Notes: generated by a model from the sequence alone, not told the origin. Counted from the first letter of the stretch, positions 41,718 through 51,317 are shown. The stretch: DNA of 64,000 nt from Pectinophora gossypiella (GCF_024362695.1 NC_065419.1:1612678-1676677); one strand, 5' to 3'. Numbers and translations: made by a program.

Positions 41718-44700
41718 TCTCTCCCCCCGGCGTAGCTTGCGAAGCCTCCTTCTTGATCAGCACGGCGAGCTTCCTCGTTGGTCTCCTGAAGATTCCCGTT
41801 CTGGTTCTGACGTCGGCGACTCGTATCCCGCCGTCAGGTCCGATGAAGGTCCGAATCACCTCCCCCATTGGCCAGACGTTTCGTGGCAGTGTCGGGTCAA
41901 CTACCACTACGATGTCTCCTTCTTTCAGCCCGGCGTCGTTGTTCGTAGGCTCGCCTCGAGGTACCAGTGTCGGCAGGTACTCCTTCAGCCAGCGTTGCCA
42001 GAAATGGTCGGCGAGGGCCTGGCTTGCTCGCCAAGCTCGTCGGTCGGCTTCGTCGCATAGTCCGGTGGTTGGCAGCCCCATGGATCCTCCCAACAGAAAG
42101 TGGTTGGGTGTGAGGGCCTCCGGGTCGTTCGGGTCCACGCTGACATGAGTGAGGGGGCGGGCGTTGACCGAGAATTCCACCTCCGTTAACAGCGTCTGTA
42201 GCACTTCCTCCGGTGGCGCCTTTTCCTTAAGTACAGCGCCTAGTGCCGCCTTCACTGAGCGCACCATGCGTTCCCAAGCTCCTCCCTGGTTAGGCGCTCC
42301 AGGTGGGATGAACCGCCACTCCGTTCTGTGCAGCATCCCTTCTTGTTGCAGTGCGGGCGCCCATTCCCTGTAGGCGGCCTTCAGCTCGTGATCTGCTCCG
42401 CGAAAGTTCGTCGCGTTGTCTGAGTAGATGACGCGGGGCCATCCTCTGCGTGCGGCCATGCGCCGCAACGCCATTAGCGCCGAGTCGGTGGAGAGGGAGG
42501 CGGCGAGCTCGACATGTATAGCTCGCGTGGTGAGGCATGTGAAGAGCGCGCCCCACCTCTTCTCTCGTCGTCGTCCGATCTTCACCATCATTGGGCCGAA
42601 GTAGTCCACTCCGCAGTTCGTGAAGGGGCGGTGGAATGGTTCCAGTCGGGCTTGCGGTAGATTCCCCGTCGCTGGTGCTCGCGGCATGGCTCGCCGCACT
42701 TTGCAGAGTGCGCAGGCATGCTCGACAGCGCGTACTGTTGGTCGCAGATGTATGATCCAGTATCGTTGTCGTAGGTCGTTGGTCACGCGCTCTCGGTTGG
42801 CGTGGCCGGCGGCGCAGTGTTCCCTCAGCACCAGCAACTTGGTCAGGTGATGACGGCCGTCCAGGATGATTGGTCGCTTCATATGTTCTGGAACGGTCGC
42901 GGCTCCAATACGACCTCGAACACGCAGGATCCCATCTTGTAGCTCCGGGTCTAGCTTGTATAGGCGGCTTGTCTTGGAAATGGAGCGCCCTGCTTGGATC
43001 CGTTCTATTTCAGCGCCAAAGCTCTCACGCTGAGCTCTTTGCAGGAGTGCTCGTTCGGCGCGTTCCAAGTGCTCCACTTCCAGGTTCTTTTTCTTCTTGC
43101 GGCACATGTCGATGAATGCCAGTACCCGTGCCGCCGCTCTGATCAGTGTTTCATATTTGGAGAATCGACCAGGGTCAGGTAGCCAGTCCTCCTTCTGTCC
43201 ATCGCGTGTCCCAGTGTGAAGGACGTCTTCCTCCTCGATGTGCGATGACTGTTCAGCGGGCCAGTGTTCCGGTGACTCGTATAAGAAGTCTGGCCCCTGA
43301 AACCAGCGGTCGTTCACGCTGATTGTAGTCCCATGACATCTTGTGGCGTCGTCGGCTACGTTGTGTGTAGTGGGGAGCCATCGCCATTCGTCCTTCTGGG
43401 TGAGCTCTGCGATCTCGCTCAGCCTGTGCGCCACGAATGGGGTGTAGCGCCGAGCGTCGTTCCGCACCCAGTGTATCACCGTCGCTGAGTCCGTCCAGTA
43501 GGTGACACTGTCGATCTTGATGCGGTGTTCCTTTTTCAGCGTGTCGGCCAACCTCACTCCGATGACGGCGGCTTGTAGTTCCAGTCGCGGGATCGTTTGT
43601 GTTCGCTGCGGCGCCACCTTTGACTTGGCGCCAACCAGAGTGACCCCGATGCTTCCGTCGCAGCGCACTATCCTCCAGTAGGCCACCGTCGCGTATGCTT
43701 GCTCGCTGGCGTCGCAGAAGATATGTAGCTCGATGCGCTGACGGTTCTTCATCTCGTAGCATCGTGGTAGTCGTAGCCGGGCGACCTCTTCCAGCTGTGC
43801 CAACCAGCTCATAAATTGTCCGGCTTCTTCTTCCGGGATCGGCTCGTCCCATGGCAACTTAAGACGCCATAGGCCCTGAAGGATGATCTTCGCTCGGATC
43901 GTGTAGTGGCTCAGGAGTCCCAGCGGGTCGTATATGCTCATGACCGCACTGAGAGCTTCTCGCTTCGTAGGCGCGCGGCTTCGTGTTCGCACCTCGTTCG
44001 GTACTCTATTGAGCGACGTGTTGAACCCCAGTTCGTCTCGACCTGCGTTCCAGTAGAGGCCAAGTATTTTGTGCTCGGCGTGGCCCTCTCCTCCGAGCTG
44101 CGTTGGTTGGGTCGCTCGAAGCTCTACGGGCACTTCGTCCAGGACTCCCTCGTAGTTGGAGTTCCACCCGCGCAAAGTGAAGCCGGCGTCTGCGTGGACT
44201 TCTATCACCTCGTTGATGGTTCGGCGGCCCTCCTCGATGTCTTCATAGCTCGCCACAAAGTCATCCATGTAGTGACTGTGTGTGATGGCCTCCAGCGCAC
44301 GTGGGTGAGTGTGCGCGTGAGCATGCGCGTTGTGGTCTCGCACGCTGTGAGCCATGAAGGGTGAGCTGGCCGCGCCGAAGATCATGCTCGTCATCTTGAA
44401 GCAGCGAGGCGGATTCTCCCGGTCGTTTCCCCTCCACAAGAACTGCTGGGCGGGTTGGTCTTCTGGGCGGATCTTCACACGCAGGAACATCTCTTGTATG
44501 TCCGCAGTGACGGCGACTGGTCTCTCTCTGAACCGGAATACGATCCCCTGCAGTGACAGTAGCAGGTCCGGTCCCTCTAGTAACTCGTCGTTCAGGCAGA
44601 CACCGTGGCTGCGTGCGGCGGCGTCGAAAACCAGGCGTAGTTTTCCTGGTTTATTGGGGTTCTGCACGGCAAAGTGTGGCAGGAACCAACTGACGGTGCT

Positions 44701-47619
44701 CGCTCGTTCATGACCGTCACATGGTGCTGCGTAGCCCTTGTTCAGCAGGTTCTCCATTTGGGCCGTGTACTGCTTGGCGAAGTCGGGTGAAGCGTCCATC
44801 TTCCTCTCGATGCTTCTCAGACGTCGGAAGGCTGCATCGTAGCTTGGAGGCATGGTCACGTCGTCACGACGCCATGGAAGTCCAACCTCGTAGGCCCCGC
44901 CGATCTTCTTCATCGTCTTCTGCACGATGTCCCGAGCGCGCTGATTGGCAACGCCCACGAGCGGTTTGTGACTGACACCCAGTGCGTCAATCTTGAAGTG
45001 CGCCTCGACGAGTTGCTCGAGACGTCGGTCGTACTGGTCGGTTGTGTCCCCGTGTCGTTCTACATCGTAGACATGCAGCACGCTCCCTTGTTGTATGATG
45101 GTGTTGCGCGGTACGGATCCGCGTACCACCCATCCAAGCTGCGTTCTTGATGCGGCGGGTTCGTTCGGGCCGCCAACTCGAAGTTCACGGGACACGATCA
45201 ATTCCCAGTGGTCTGTCCCCACTAGGACTCTAGGGCGTGCTAGCTCGTAGCACATCTCGTTCTTGTCCAGGCGTAGGTGCTTGTATTTTCTCAGTAGCGA
45301 CTTAGAGATGGTCTGCTGGTGTAGAATAAGGTTCTTCACAGTGCGTGCCCTTATTCCGTACGGTGCGTGTTCATTCTTGCCTCGGAGTTGCACCGCGACT
45401 GATCTGCTCTCCTCTTCTAGTTGCGCCATGTTCACACCGCGCAGGTTCAGTGGCTGTGTGGGTCCACTTGCGCCGATGCTCTCCGCCAGCTCGTTGTCAA
45501 TAAGAGTGACGGTGGCGCCTTCATCCAGTAGGGCGTAGGTGGAGACCTCCCCCCGTGGTCCGCTCACGATCACTGGGCAGACCTTCAGCAGGACAGTCCT
45601 CGGGCCAGTGGCGGTAGTGGCCACCGACATGACTGTTTCCGGGCCACTCGTCGATGGTTGCGGTTCGGCTGCGGCGGCGGGCGGGTCCTCGTGTAGCGTA
45701 GCGTGATGTGGACGGCGACATTGGTTCACGCCGCACACCCGCGCCTTGCATGCTATGCGTCGATGTTTCGAGGCGACACATTTGAAGCAGAGACCTCTCT
45801 CCTTCACGAAGTCCCATCGCTGGTTGACTGTCAGTGCCTTGTAGGATTGGCACTGCGGCAACTTGTGATCTTCTCCGCAGCTGGGGCACTGGACGGCTCG
45901 CTCGCTCGTGTTGTAGATGGCTTCTGGTTTTCTTCCCAATGATGATCTTCCACTCGTGCTGGCCTTTAATTCTTTGCTTCTGTTCGCAGCGGGAGCAGTA
46001 GCAGCGGCGACGGTGCTGGCACTCGGGGCGTACATGAAGGAGATCGCTAAGTTCGCCTCGTGTGTCAGGAATCGGGACATCATGACGATCTCGGGAACGT
46101 TGTCCTCTTCATGTTGAGATGCGTAGTCACACCAGCGTGACCGATGATGCGGGCTGAGCTTGCCAAGTACTTCTCGAGCCAGCAGTGGGTTGTGGATGAA
46201 ACCCCGTTTGTCGATGGACTCCAGTATGCACACTTGATTGCGCAGCTTGATCGCGAAGTTATTGAGGTCTATCGCAGACGGTCTCAACCTCGGTAGTCGT
46301 CTAATTTCTTCTAGCGCCCGGTCGATCAGCACCTCGGGGCGCCCGAAGCATTGTTCCAGTGTCTTCATTATGACGCTCGGATCGGTTGCGGTGTACAGCA
46401 GTGCCGCCACGGCTTCGCGTGCCTCCCCCCGTAGGCACGTCCGTAGTCGCTGTAGGTTCTCGGCGGCGCTCAAATTGTAGAGACGTGTTGAATCTCTCAT
46501 TGTTGCTTTGAAGGGCAGCCATTCGTTCGGGTTGCCGCTGAAGATGGGTAGCTCGACGTTCCGGATGCGTGGTCGCGCCATCCGTTCGAGTGCCTCTGCC
46601 AATTGCTCGATGCCTTGCTTCGCGTTCGAGGTTCGGCGTCTTCGTTCCGCTGACGGGTGTCGGTCTCGTTCCGGCGACCGTAGTGGGTGTCGCTCTCGTT
46701 CAGGCGACGGTGAGAAGTGTCGCACACGTTCCGGCGACTGTCGGGGGCGTCGCACTCGTTCAGGCGACGGTGAGAGGTGTCGCACACGTTCCGGCGACTG
46801 TCGGGGGCGTCGCACTCGTTCAGGCGACGGTGAGAGGTGTCGCACACGTTCCGGCGACTGTCGGGGGCGTCGCACTCGTTCAGGCGACGGTGAGAGATGA
46901 CGCGGTGCGCGTTGAGGTGTCGGCGAGGAGCGTAGCGGCGCGCGGCGTCTGGCTCTCTCCTCGAAACGGGTCTGCTTCTGTTCTTCGTCCCGTGTCTCGT
47001 CCATGCGCATGAACCAGTCGTCGACCCGGTCATTGGGTCCCAGGCATACGTCCTCTTCCTGCAGACGAGCGCTCTCTTCCTCTTGGATGTTCTCTTGTTC
47101 GACGGCGAGACGCTTCCGAATCAAATCGGCTTCTAATTCCATCTTGCGTCGTTCAAGCTTCGCCAGTTGTTCCGCGGCTTCTAATTCAGCCAAGCGTAGT
47201 CTTGCAGTAGCATTCGTCGAACGTATGGAGGGCGCGAGCGATCCGCGCAGTGTATCTGCAACGCGTCGTGTCGCAGCGGGGGCGGCGGTGCGGGGTGCGG
47301 TGCCGACGGTGAGGGGCGCGGTACCGGCGGTGAGGTGCGGGGCGCCCGCGGTGAGGGGCGCGGGTTCGATCGTCGCGCTAGTCGTTGGTTGTTCGCGGAC
47401 TGAGCGCGTCGCGACGGTCGGTGAGGCGGGGGGTGCCTGAGATAACCGCCTCTGACGTTCCTCTTCGATTCGTTGGAGGGCGAGACGTTCGGTCTCGCGC
47501 CGTTGCTCTTCCTCGCGGCGTTGTTCCTCCAGCTCCACAGCGTCGCTCTGACTCCGGGTCACTACCATCTCGGATCGGTGAAATGGCAGGGAGGTACTGA
47601 GCGCGTTCCGCGATGGCAC
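41713..47619 (-). CDS. BEL/Pao Gag-Pol polyprotein, 1,968 aa
   Basis: The polyprotein supplies capsid, protease, reverse transcriptase, RNase H and integrase for retrotransposition. Residues 29-58 and 143-190 are charged, coiled-coil-like. 241-320 are four 20-residue SPSPER repeats. About 355-540 is a DUF1759-type Gag region. Zinc knuckles are C578-x2-C-x3-H-x4-C590 and C611-x2-C-x4-H-x4-C624, with a third C/H cluster at 629-643. The protease is LLDEGA (D699). Reverse transcriptase spans about 940-1200: D1040 in motif A, YMDD at 1117-1120. RNase H has D1303, E1347, D1377 and HNVADDATR at 1419-1427. Integrase has H1601, H1606, C1636, C1639, then D1672, D1734 and E1783; a DUF5641-like end spans about 1860-1955. 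The first ATG of the frame is taken as start; Met18 (MVVTRSQS) is an alternative. The stop lies two bases inside the 3' LTR. No catalytic motif is lost. Confidence 0.95.
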   Translation of the reverse strand: MPSRNALSTSLPFHRSEMVVTRSQSDAVELEEQRREEEQRRETERLALQRIEEERQRRLSQAPPASPTVATRSVREQPTTSATIEPAPLTAGAPHLTAGTAPLTVGTAPRTAAPAATRRVADTLRGSLAPSIRSTNATARLRLAELEAAEQLAKLERRKMELEADLIRKRLAVEQENIQEEESARLQEEDVCLGPNDRVDDWFMRMDETRDEEQKQTRFEERARRRAPLRSSPTPQRAPRHLSPSPERVRRPRQSPERVRHLSPSPERVRRPRQSPERVRHLSPSPERVRRPRQSPERVRHFSPSPERERHPLRSPERDRHPSAERRRRTSNAKQGIEQLAEALERMARPRIRNVELPIFSGNPNEWLPFKATMRDSTRLYNLSAAENLQRLRTCLRGEAREAVAALLYTATDPSVIMKTLEQCFGRPEVLIDRALEEIRRLPRLRPSAIDLNNFAIKLRNQVCILESIDKRGFIHNPLLAREVLGKLSPHHRSRWCDYASQHEEDNVPEIVMMSRFLTHEANLAISFMYAPSASTVAAATAPAANRSKELKASTSGRSSLGRKPEAIYNTSERAVQCPSCGEDHKLPQCQSYKALTVNQRWDFVKERGLCFKCVASKHRRIACKARVCGVNQCRRPHHATLHEDPPAAAAEPQPSTSGPETVMSVATTATGPRTVLLKVCPVIVSGPRGEVSTYALLDEGATVTLIDNELAESIGASGPTQPLNLRGVNMAQLEEESRSVAVQLRGKNEHAPYGIRARTVKNLILHQQTISKSLLRKYKHLRLDKNEMCYELARPRVLVGTDHWELIVSRELRVGGPNEPAASRTQLGWVVRGSVPRNTIIQQGSVLHVYDVERHGDTTDQYDRRLEQLVEAHFKIDALGVSHKPLVGVANQRARDIVQKTMKKIGGAYEVGLPWRRDDVTMPPSYDAAFRRLRSIERKMDASPDFAKQYTAQMENLLNKGYAAPCDGHERASTVSWFLPHFAVQNPNKPGKLRLVFDAAARSHGVCLNDELLEGPDLLLSLQGIVFRFRERPVAVTADIQEMFLRVKIRPEDQPAQQFLWRGNDRENPPRCFKMTSMIFGAASSPFMAHSVRDHNAHAHAHTHPRALEAITHSHYMDDFVASYEDIEEGRRTINEVIEVHADAGFTLRGWNSNYEGVLDEVPVELRATQPTQLGGEGHAEHKILGLYWNAGRDELGFNTSLNRVPNEVRTRSRAPTKREALSAVMSIYDPLGLLSHYTIRAKIILQGLWRLKLPWDEPIPEEEAGQFMSWLAQLEEVARLRLPRCYEMKNRQRIELHIFCDASEQAYATVAYWRIVRCDGSIGVTLVGAKSKVAPQRTQTIPRLELQAAVIGVRLADTLKKEHRIKIDSVTYWTDSATVIHWVRNDARRYTPFVAHRLSEIAELTQKDEWRWLPTTHNVADDATRCHGTTISVNDRWFQGPDFLYESPEHWPAEQSSHIEEEDVLHTGTRDGQKEDWLPDPGRFSKYETLIRAAARVLAFIDMCRKKKKNLEVEHLERAERALLQRAQRESFGAEIERIQAGRSISKTSRLYKLDPELQDGILRVRGRIGAATVPEHMKRPIILDGRHHLTKLLVLREHCAAGHANRERVTNDLRQRYWIIHLRPTVRAVEHACALCKVRRAMPRAPATGNLPQARLEPFHRPFTNCGVDYFGPMMVKIGRRREKRWGALFTCLTTRAIHVELAASLSTDSALMALRRMAARRGWPRVIYSDNATNFRGADHELKAAYREWAPALQQEGMLHRTEWRFIPPGAPNQGGAWERMVRSVKAALGAVLKEKAPPEEVLQTLLTEVEFSVNARPLTHVSVDPNDPEALTPNHFLLGGSMGLPTTGLCDEADRRAWRASQALADHFWQRWLKEYLPTLVPRGEPTNNDAGLKEGDIVVVVDPTLPRNVWPMGEVIRTFIGPDGGIRVADVRTRTGIFRRPTRKLAVLIKKEASQATPGGEM
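41718..41730 (-). other. BEL/Pao polypurine tract
   Basis: On the minus strand CCGGGGGGAGAGA abuts the 3' LTR, the usual plus-strand primer site. It also encodes the last residues of the polyprotein. Confidence 0.85.
46660..46899 (-). repeat. 60-bp tandem repeat inside gag
   Basis: Four units, three nearly identical, encoding the SPSPERVRRPRQSPERVRHL repeat of Gag. The arginine/serine pattern suggests a nucleic-acid-binding linker. Confidence 0.9.
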
Positions 47620-47655
47620 CAGATGTTCCCACGATGAAGTGCTTCGGCGATCTGA

Positions 47656-47673
47656 ATCCGGCTCGAAGGACCA
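47656..47673 (-). other. BEL/Pao primer-binding site, tRNA-Tyr type
   Basis: The plus strand reads ATCCGGCTCGAAGGACCA, the 3' end of eukaryotic tRNA-Tyr including CCA as I remember it. The complementary 18 nt on the element's sense strand start 5 nt inside the 5' LTR. Confidence 0.85.
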
Positions 47674-47678
47674 GGAAC

Positions 47679-47922
47679 TGTTGTGGACTGTATGTTCAGG
47701 ATCTTGGATCTCGAAGTAAAACTCGAACTCAAAACTAACTCGTTTATTTCATATAAACATCCACCTTAGCTACTAATTTCGCTATCACAACTAGTGGGTC
47801 TTACGTTCTAATCTTATAGCTATCCTATTCTAATATTATCGCCGTCTCGTTCTAGGGGCGGCGCTTCCTTCGCTGTCCCTTTTTAGCGGCGCCGTCTCGC
47901 TCTAGTGGCGGCGTCCGCTACA
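47679..47922 (-). repeat. BEL/Pao 5' LTR
   Basis: Same 244 bp as the 3' LTR; no mismatch found by eye. TATAAG lies at 47813-47818 and AATAAA at 47743-47748 on the minus strand. Confidence 0.95.
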
Positions 47923-47980
47923 GGTCTAAACCGTCGATATAAGTCGCATCACGTGCGGCGCGCTTGTTGTGCCGCGGGGG

Positions 47981-48365
47981 CTGACCGCATTGCTACATAG
48001 TGTGAATATAATTTACCAAAGAAAAGAGTATTTATTTCTAAGTTTCAGTAATGATCTAACTTTATATAGATAACTACCAAGTTACCAGAGTTTTCTGAAA
48101 GATGCATCATTAACGTCTTCTATCGAACCAACTTTTTAACGTAAACGAGAAGTTTTACAGATAACAGCATATTAATTTATAATACTATATACAAACATAA
48201 AATCACTCTTATTAGAGTACATAGGTATCAGCGGTTTTTAAGTTGCAAACGAATATGACAATTACACAGATAAAAAAGTATCAGATTGACAATAAAAGGA
48301 GACGTGTCTTAAAACATACCTACTTATATGCTGAGAACAGGCCTCCGATCAACCAAACGAGTTAT
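47981..48365. other. unassigned AT-rich sequence
   Basis: Nothing recognised. Confidence 0.4.
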
Positions 48366-48600
48366 AGACTATACGTCACCACGTTACCACACCCCGGACA
48401 CTTCATACAAAAACGTCGTTTTACGTAGACGCTACACATTGACGTTATCGTATACGCGCATCTCTGTGTGTGTGTGTGACGTCTGACGCCCAAACGATTG
48501 AAGACTAAAGCAAAACTTAGAGGGGGTGAGGTAAATCTGCCTCAGCCGCTGGTGGGGATCGGAGAGTGGCCGTTCTACGTAGTATTATTCCTTATTCTAT
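48366..48600 (-). repeat. repeat Q, longest copy
   Basis: From ATACGTCACCACGTTACCAC through ACTTCATACAAAAACGTCG and a short GT run to ATTCCTTATTCTATG. About 235 bp. Confidence 0.75.
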
Positions 48601-48948
48601 GACGCGACTCTACTGAGTGACATTTTGATCTCATATATTTATAATAAGTTACTAATCTGTTTAATAAACCTTTTCGAGATTATTTTCAACGTAATGAATT
48701 ACTCTCGTAGCTAATATTTACGTTTCAATATGCTTAATAAAAGCTGACGGGCTGGTACTTATAATAATATTGTTTTTAATTATATTCCTCCGTTTTTCAA
48801 ATAAAAAGCAAACAGAGCGATAAAACGGATCCCTTGTTTGCACAGCTTGTGTGTCGTAATTAACGTTTTTGATGCATTATCAAAACCGGTTACGCCGGGT
48901 ATATAGATAATTAAGCTTAGTTAGGAATATAAGTATTTTTTTGGGTAA
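48601..48948. other. unassigned AT-rich sequence
   Basis: Nothing recognised. Confidence 0.4.
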
Positions 48949-49090
48949 AAAGAGCCAAGCGCTTGTCGGTGTAGCATTCCCCATTCTTGTCTATCAAAGA
49001 CCAATTCCTTCACTTCCTTATAAGACACGACTTTCGCCTTCTCTTTAATTTGTTCCATGTAAGCTCTTCTTGGTCTTCCCCTTCCTCATA
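48949..49090 (-). repeat. RTE-type LINE ORF end
   Basis: Minus strand keeps the residues around '[19 protein letters not shown]' and 'EWGMLHRQ'; no stop until the edge. The GATGAT tail is missing. Confidence 0.75.
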
Positions 49091-49506
49091 CACAACACCC
49101 CACCCCCAACCTCCTCTTCCATAGCGTGTTCAAATTTCCACGTCAAGCCGTGTTTTTCAGCATTTAGATTTTCCCCGCCCATTATTCTGTCATCCGGATA
49201 GCATTCCTGGCAGCATCAAGCTCCTCCCACGTAGGCGTCAGGTCACTCAGGGCAGGTCAGGTGAGGCATAGTCTTGAAGCTCAGGGTCGACCCGTTCAGA
49301 AAACCGCACCTGGACTGGTTATCTCTACTTCGGCCAAAATCAGTTCGGAGCCTGTCAGCTGGGGTCAGTGTCCTGGGAGGATTTAAAATCCACATCGGAG
49401 CTATTCATCTATGTTTCGATGTGGACTTTATAATCCGCCCAGGCCACTGACCTTAGCTGACAAAGCCGACCTGGAAATCTTTTTTGTATGCGCAAATGTT
49501 ACCTGT
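49091..49506. mobile_element. palindromic segment, probable MITE
   Basis: 49357-49465 is an inverted repeat: GTCAGCTGGGGTCAGTGTCC then TGGGAGGATT on the left, mirrored by CCGCCCAGGCCACTGACC then TTAGCTGAC on the right; CCACATCGGAGC sits near the centre. 49140-49350 upstream is GC-richer and unassigned. Confidence 0.6.
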
Positions 49507-49550
49507 AGTGACCAGGGGGTTTAAAAAGTCCACATCGAAGCAATTCATCT
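49507..49550. repeat. MITE-B end
   Basis: GGGGGTTTAAAAAGTCCACA then TCGAAGCAATTCATC. Confidence 0.65.
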
Positions 49551-49552
49551 AT

Positions 49553-49739
49553 GCTTTAACTGCTTAACGTGCGTTCACAGATCGTCGTTTTACTTTTGGA
49601 TAATCGGGTGATCCGCCTACAACGTTTTAACAAACCAGGGCTTACAAAGTGATTTTTGTGATTTGTCCCCACCGGGATTCGCACCCGGAACCTCCGGATC
49701 GTGAGCCCAATGCCCGACCACTGGATCACGTAGACCGTT
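49553..49739 (-). repeat. SINE-1, head to core edge
   Basis: Minus strand: GTGATCCAGTGGTCGGGC, CCGGGTGCGAATCCCGG, body (CACTTTGTAAGCCCTGG). It ends just after the core. Confidence 0.8.
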
Positions 49740-49992
49740 AACCTATAATAATAGTAGGTAAATCTAGTGACGTTCTGTCACGTCAAACAAAACAGGAAAC
49801 TAATTATTTCTGTTTTCTAGAAATCATTTGTTTCATTTAAGGAGTTATCAAGGGAGCAAAAAGTCACCTAAAAGATACACAGTCTTGCCAGCATCAATCA
49901 TCATTAAGCAGATTGCTAGGTTGGTGGTAACATTACCAGCGTATTTGCACTGTGGCGTCGCTTCCAAGAATCTTATATATTTGTTTACAGTC
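49740..49992. other. unassigned sequence
   Basis: Nothing recognised. Confidence 0.4.
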
Positions 49993-50327
49993 TTTTAAGA
50001 CAGTAGTTAAACAAAAACTTTACAAAAAAGGTTATTATAAAGTTACTGATTATTTAGAAGATATGAATGCATGGGATTAACTGTCTGAGAACTGATATTA
50101 GGCAGCTAAATTACTCAATTGTATACCAATATTTTATGTTTTTTTTTTAAAGAACGTCTAGGGCCCTGTGCCGAGGTTTTTCTTGCAGCTTCTTTTCCCC
50201 GGCTATACAGGTTGTGAGAAGCTGCAGTAGTTTTAGGCAGATGAGACGTTCGTTATGTAAAAATTGACGATTCAAAGTGTAACTATGTTACCTACTGAAT
50301 AAAGATATTTTTGAATTTGAATTTGTA
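49993..50327 (+). pseudogene. Jockey-like LINE, last ORF residues and full 3' UTR
   Basis: Starts in frame with 'SFKTVVKQKLYKKGYYKVTDYL' (TAA soon after), a typical Jockey/CR1-like C-terminus. The 3' UTR holds GGGCCCTGTGCCGAGG and GAGAAGCTGCAGTAG and ends GAATAAAGATATTTTTGAAT then TTGAATTTG. Two minus copies (27561, 29716) are near identical in the UTR. Confidence 0.75.
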
Positions 50328-50498
50328 CACACTATAGCGCCGTGAGGTAGGTTATTTTCAGGTTTTTAACAGGTCGTTGTTTTCTTTTGCAAATGAAAAC
50401 GCAGTGTGTGGATTTTCGTAAATTAGATTACAGAATAAATATACTTAATAAGTACACACAAGTTTCTATTCAATAATGGAAGCTTATTTTGAACCTTA

Positions 50499-50620
50499 AC
50501 ACCCAACTGGGCACCCTCAGGCCTCAACGTTGTTCCGGGTGAGAACCTTCAGCGCTCCCCATTTGTCGTAGTTAATGTCATCTCCAGCAAATCTACAATA
50601 ACCCACGTGAAAAAAAAAAG
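50499..50620 (+). repeat. PolyA-275, 3' half
   Basis: ACACCCAACTGGGCACCCTC to CACGTGAAAAAAAAAAG, with small deletions. Confidence 0.75.
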
Positions 50621-50822
50621 TCCTTTATATTATACAGGTTAGGCTTTTCATTCGGAATATTGTACAATAGAAGGCGGTTAGAATCCTTCGTTCTAGGCAG
50701 ACACAAAGGGGCGTCCATATTCAACGAAGCCCAATGAAGCCCGCATTTAGTTGTTGTGTGGATAGATTAATATTAAACTACCCACTGCTTCTTTATCGGC
50801 TTTAAGAATGTAGACATAATTT
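50621..50822. other. unassigned sequence
   Basis: Nothing recognised. Confidence 0.4.
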
Positions 50823-50915
50823 GATACATACATATATAAACGCACGCTTATAATCCTTAATGGGGTAGGCAGAGCCAAAAGTTGTCAAATACAACTTGCA
50901 GCCACTGTTGCGTAC
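50823..50915 (-). repeat. ATGT-270, 3' part
   Basis: ACATACATATATAAACGCAC through CAACTTGCAGCCACTGTTG. Confidence 0.75.
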
Positions 50916-50932
50916 ATAATGTTTATACGTAG

Positions 50933-51082
50933 TGTACAGTCATGAGCAATATAATGTACCCACTTTAGGACTCTGTCGCACTAACATATTTGACATTTAC
51001 TGAGACTTACAGTTCAATTAGTCAAAAAAGTTAATGTGACATGGTACCAAAGTGTATACATATTAATGCTCGTGACCGTACA
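50933..51082. mobile_element. MITE-C, intact
   Basis: 150 bp, ends TGTACAGTCATGAGCAATAT and, inverted, TGTACGGTCACGAGCATTAA. It is the reference for the empty site used at 15.6 kb. Confidence 0.85.
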
Positions 51083-51317
51083 GGTTTATTACCTTCCGAG
51101 GAAACACTAATATGTTATTACTCGAGTTTATAGTCAGGTTTAGTCTCTTTAGCAAGTACAGCAGTATTTATTCATTTTTTATTTTTCATAGTATTTTATT
51201 TTTTCTCAAGTACTTTACGGTTTAGGTACGTAATTATGTGCTTAGACTTTAGAGCCCAGTTCTTTTTTGTTTCACTGTTTTTTGAATCCCCAACCGGCTG
51301 CAGCTGAAAATCAGCGT

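Larger units (their letters stand above)
41474..47922 (-). mobile_element. complete BEL/Pao LTR retrotransposon
   Basis: 6,449 bp: LTR, primer site, one gag-pol frame, polypurine tract, LTR. The 4-bp direct repeat GGTC (41470-41473 and 47923-47926) flanks it. The paralogous empty site in the intact MITE-D carries a single GGTC, so the duplication is real. The two LTRs show no difference by eye and the reading frame has no break, so this is a recent insertion. There is no envelope-like gene. Its interior is clearly GC-richer than its surroundings. Confidence 0.95.
41384..47980. mobile_element. MITE-D copy hosting the BEL/Pao element
   Basis: 41384-41473 (GTCGAGGGCTTCGACCAATA ... CTACTGGTC) and 47923-47980 (GGTCTAAACCGTCGATATAA ... 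GGCGCGC) are the two halves of a third MITE-D. The equivalent unbroken site at 41165-41180 reads TATTGGTCGAAG. Confidence 0.8.

Noticed and set aside
46660..46899. Regular 60-bp repeats as a possible CRISPR array
   Set aside because: There are no distinct spacers; the units are contiguous and translate in frame as a Gag peptide repeat.
41737..47600. Many plus-strand and other minus-strand frames of 60-200 codons under the BEL/Pao element
   Set aside because: They are shadows of the GC-rich gag-pol frame; none has a domain, and their residue use mirrors the coding strand.
41474..47922. An envelope-like third gene that would make the element an errantivirus-like or infectious form
   Set aside because: Integrase and its C-terminal domain run to the polypurine tract; there is no space for another frame.
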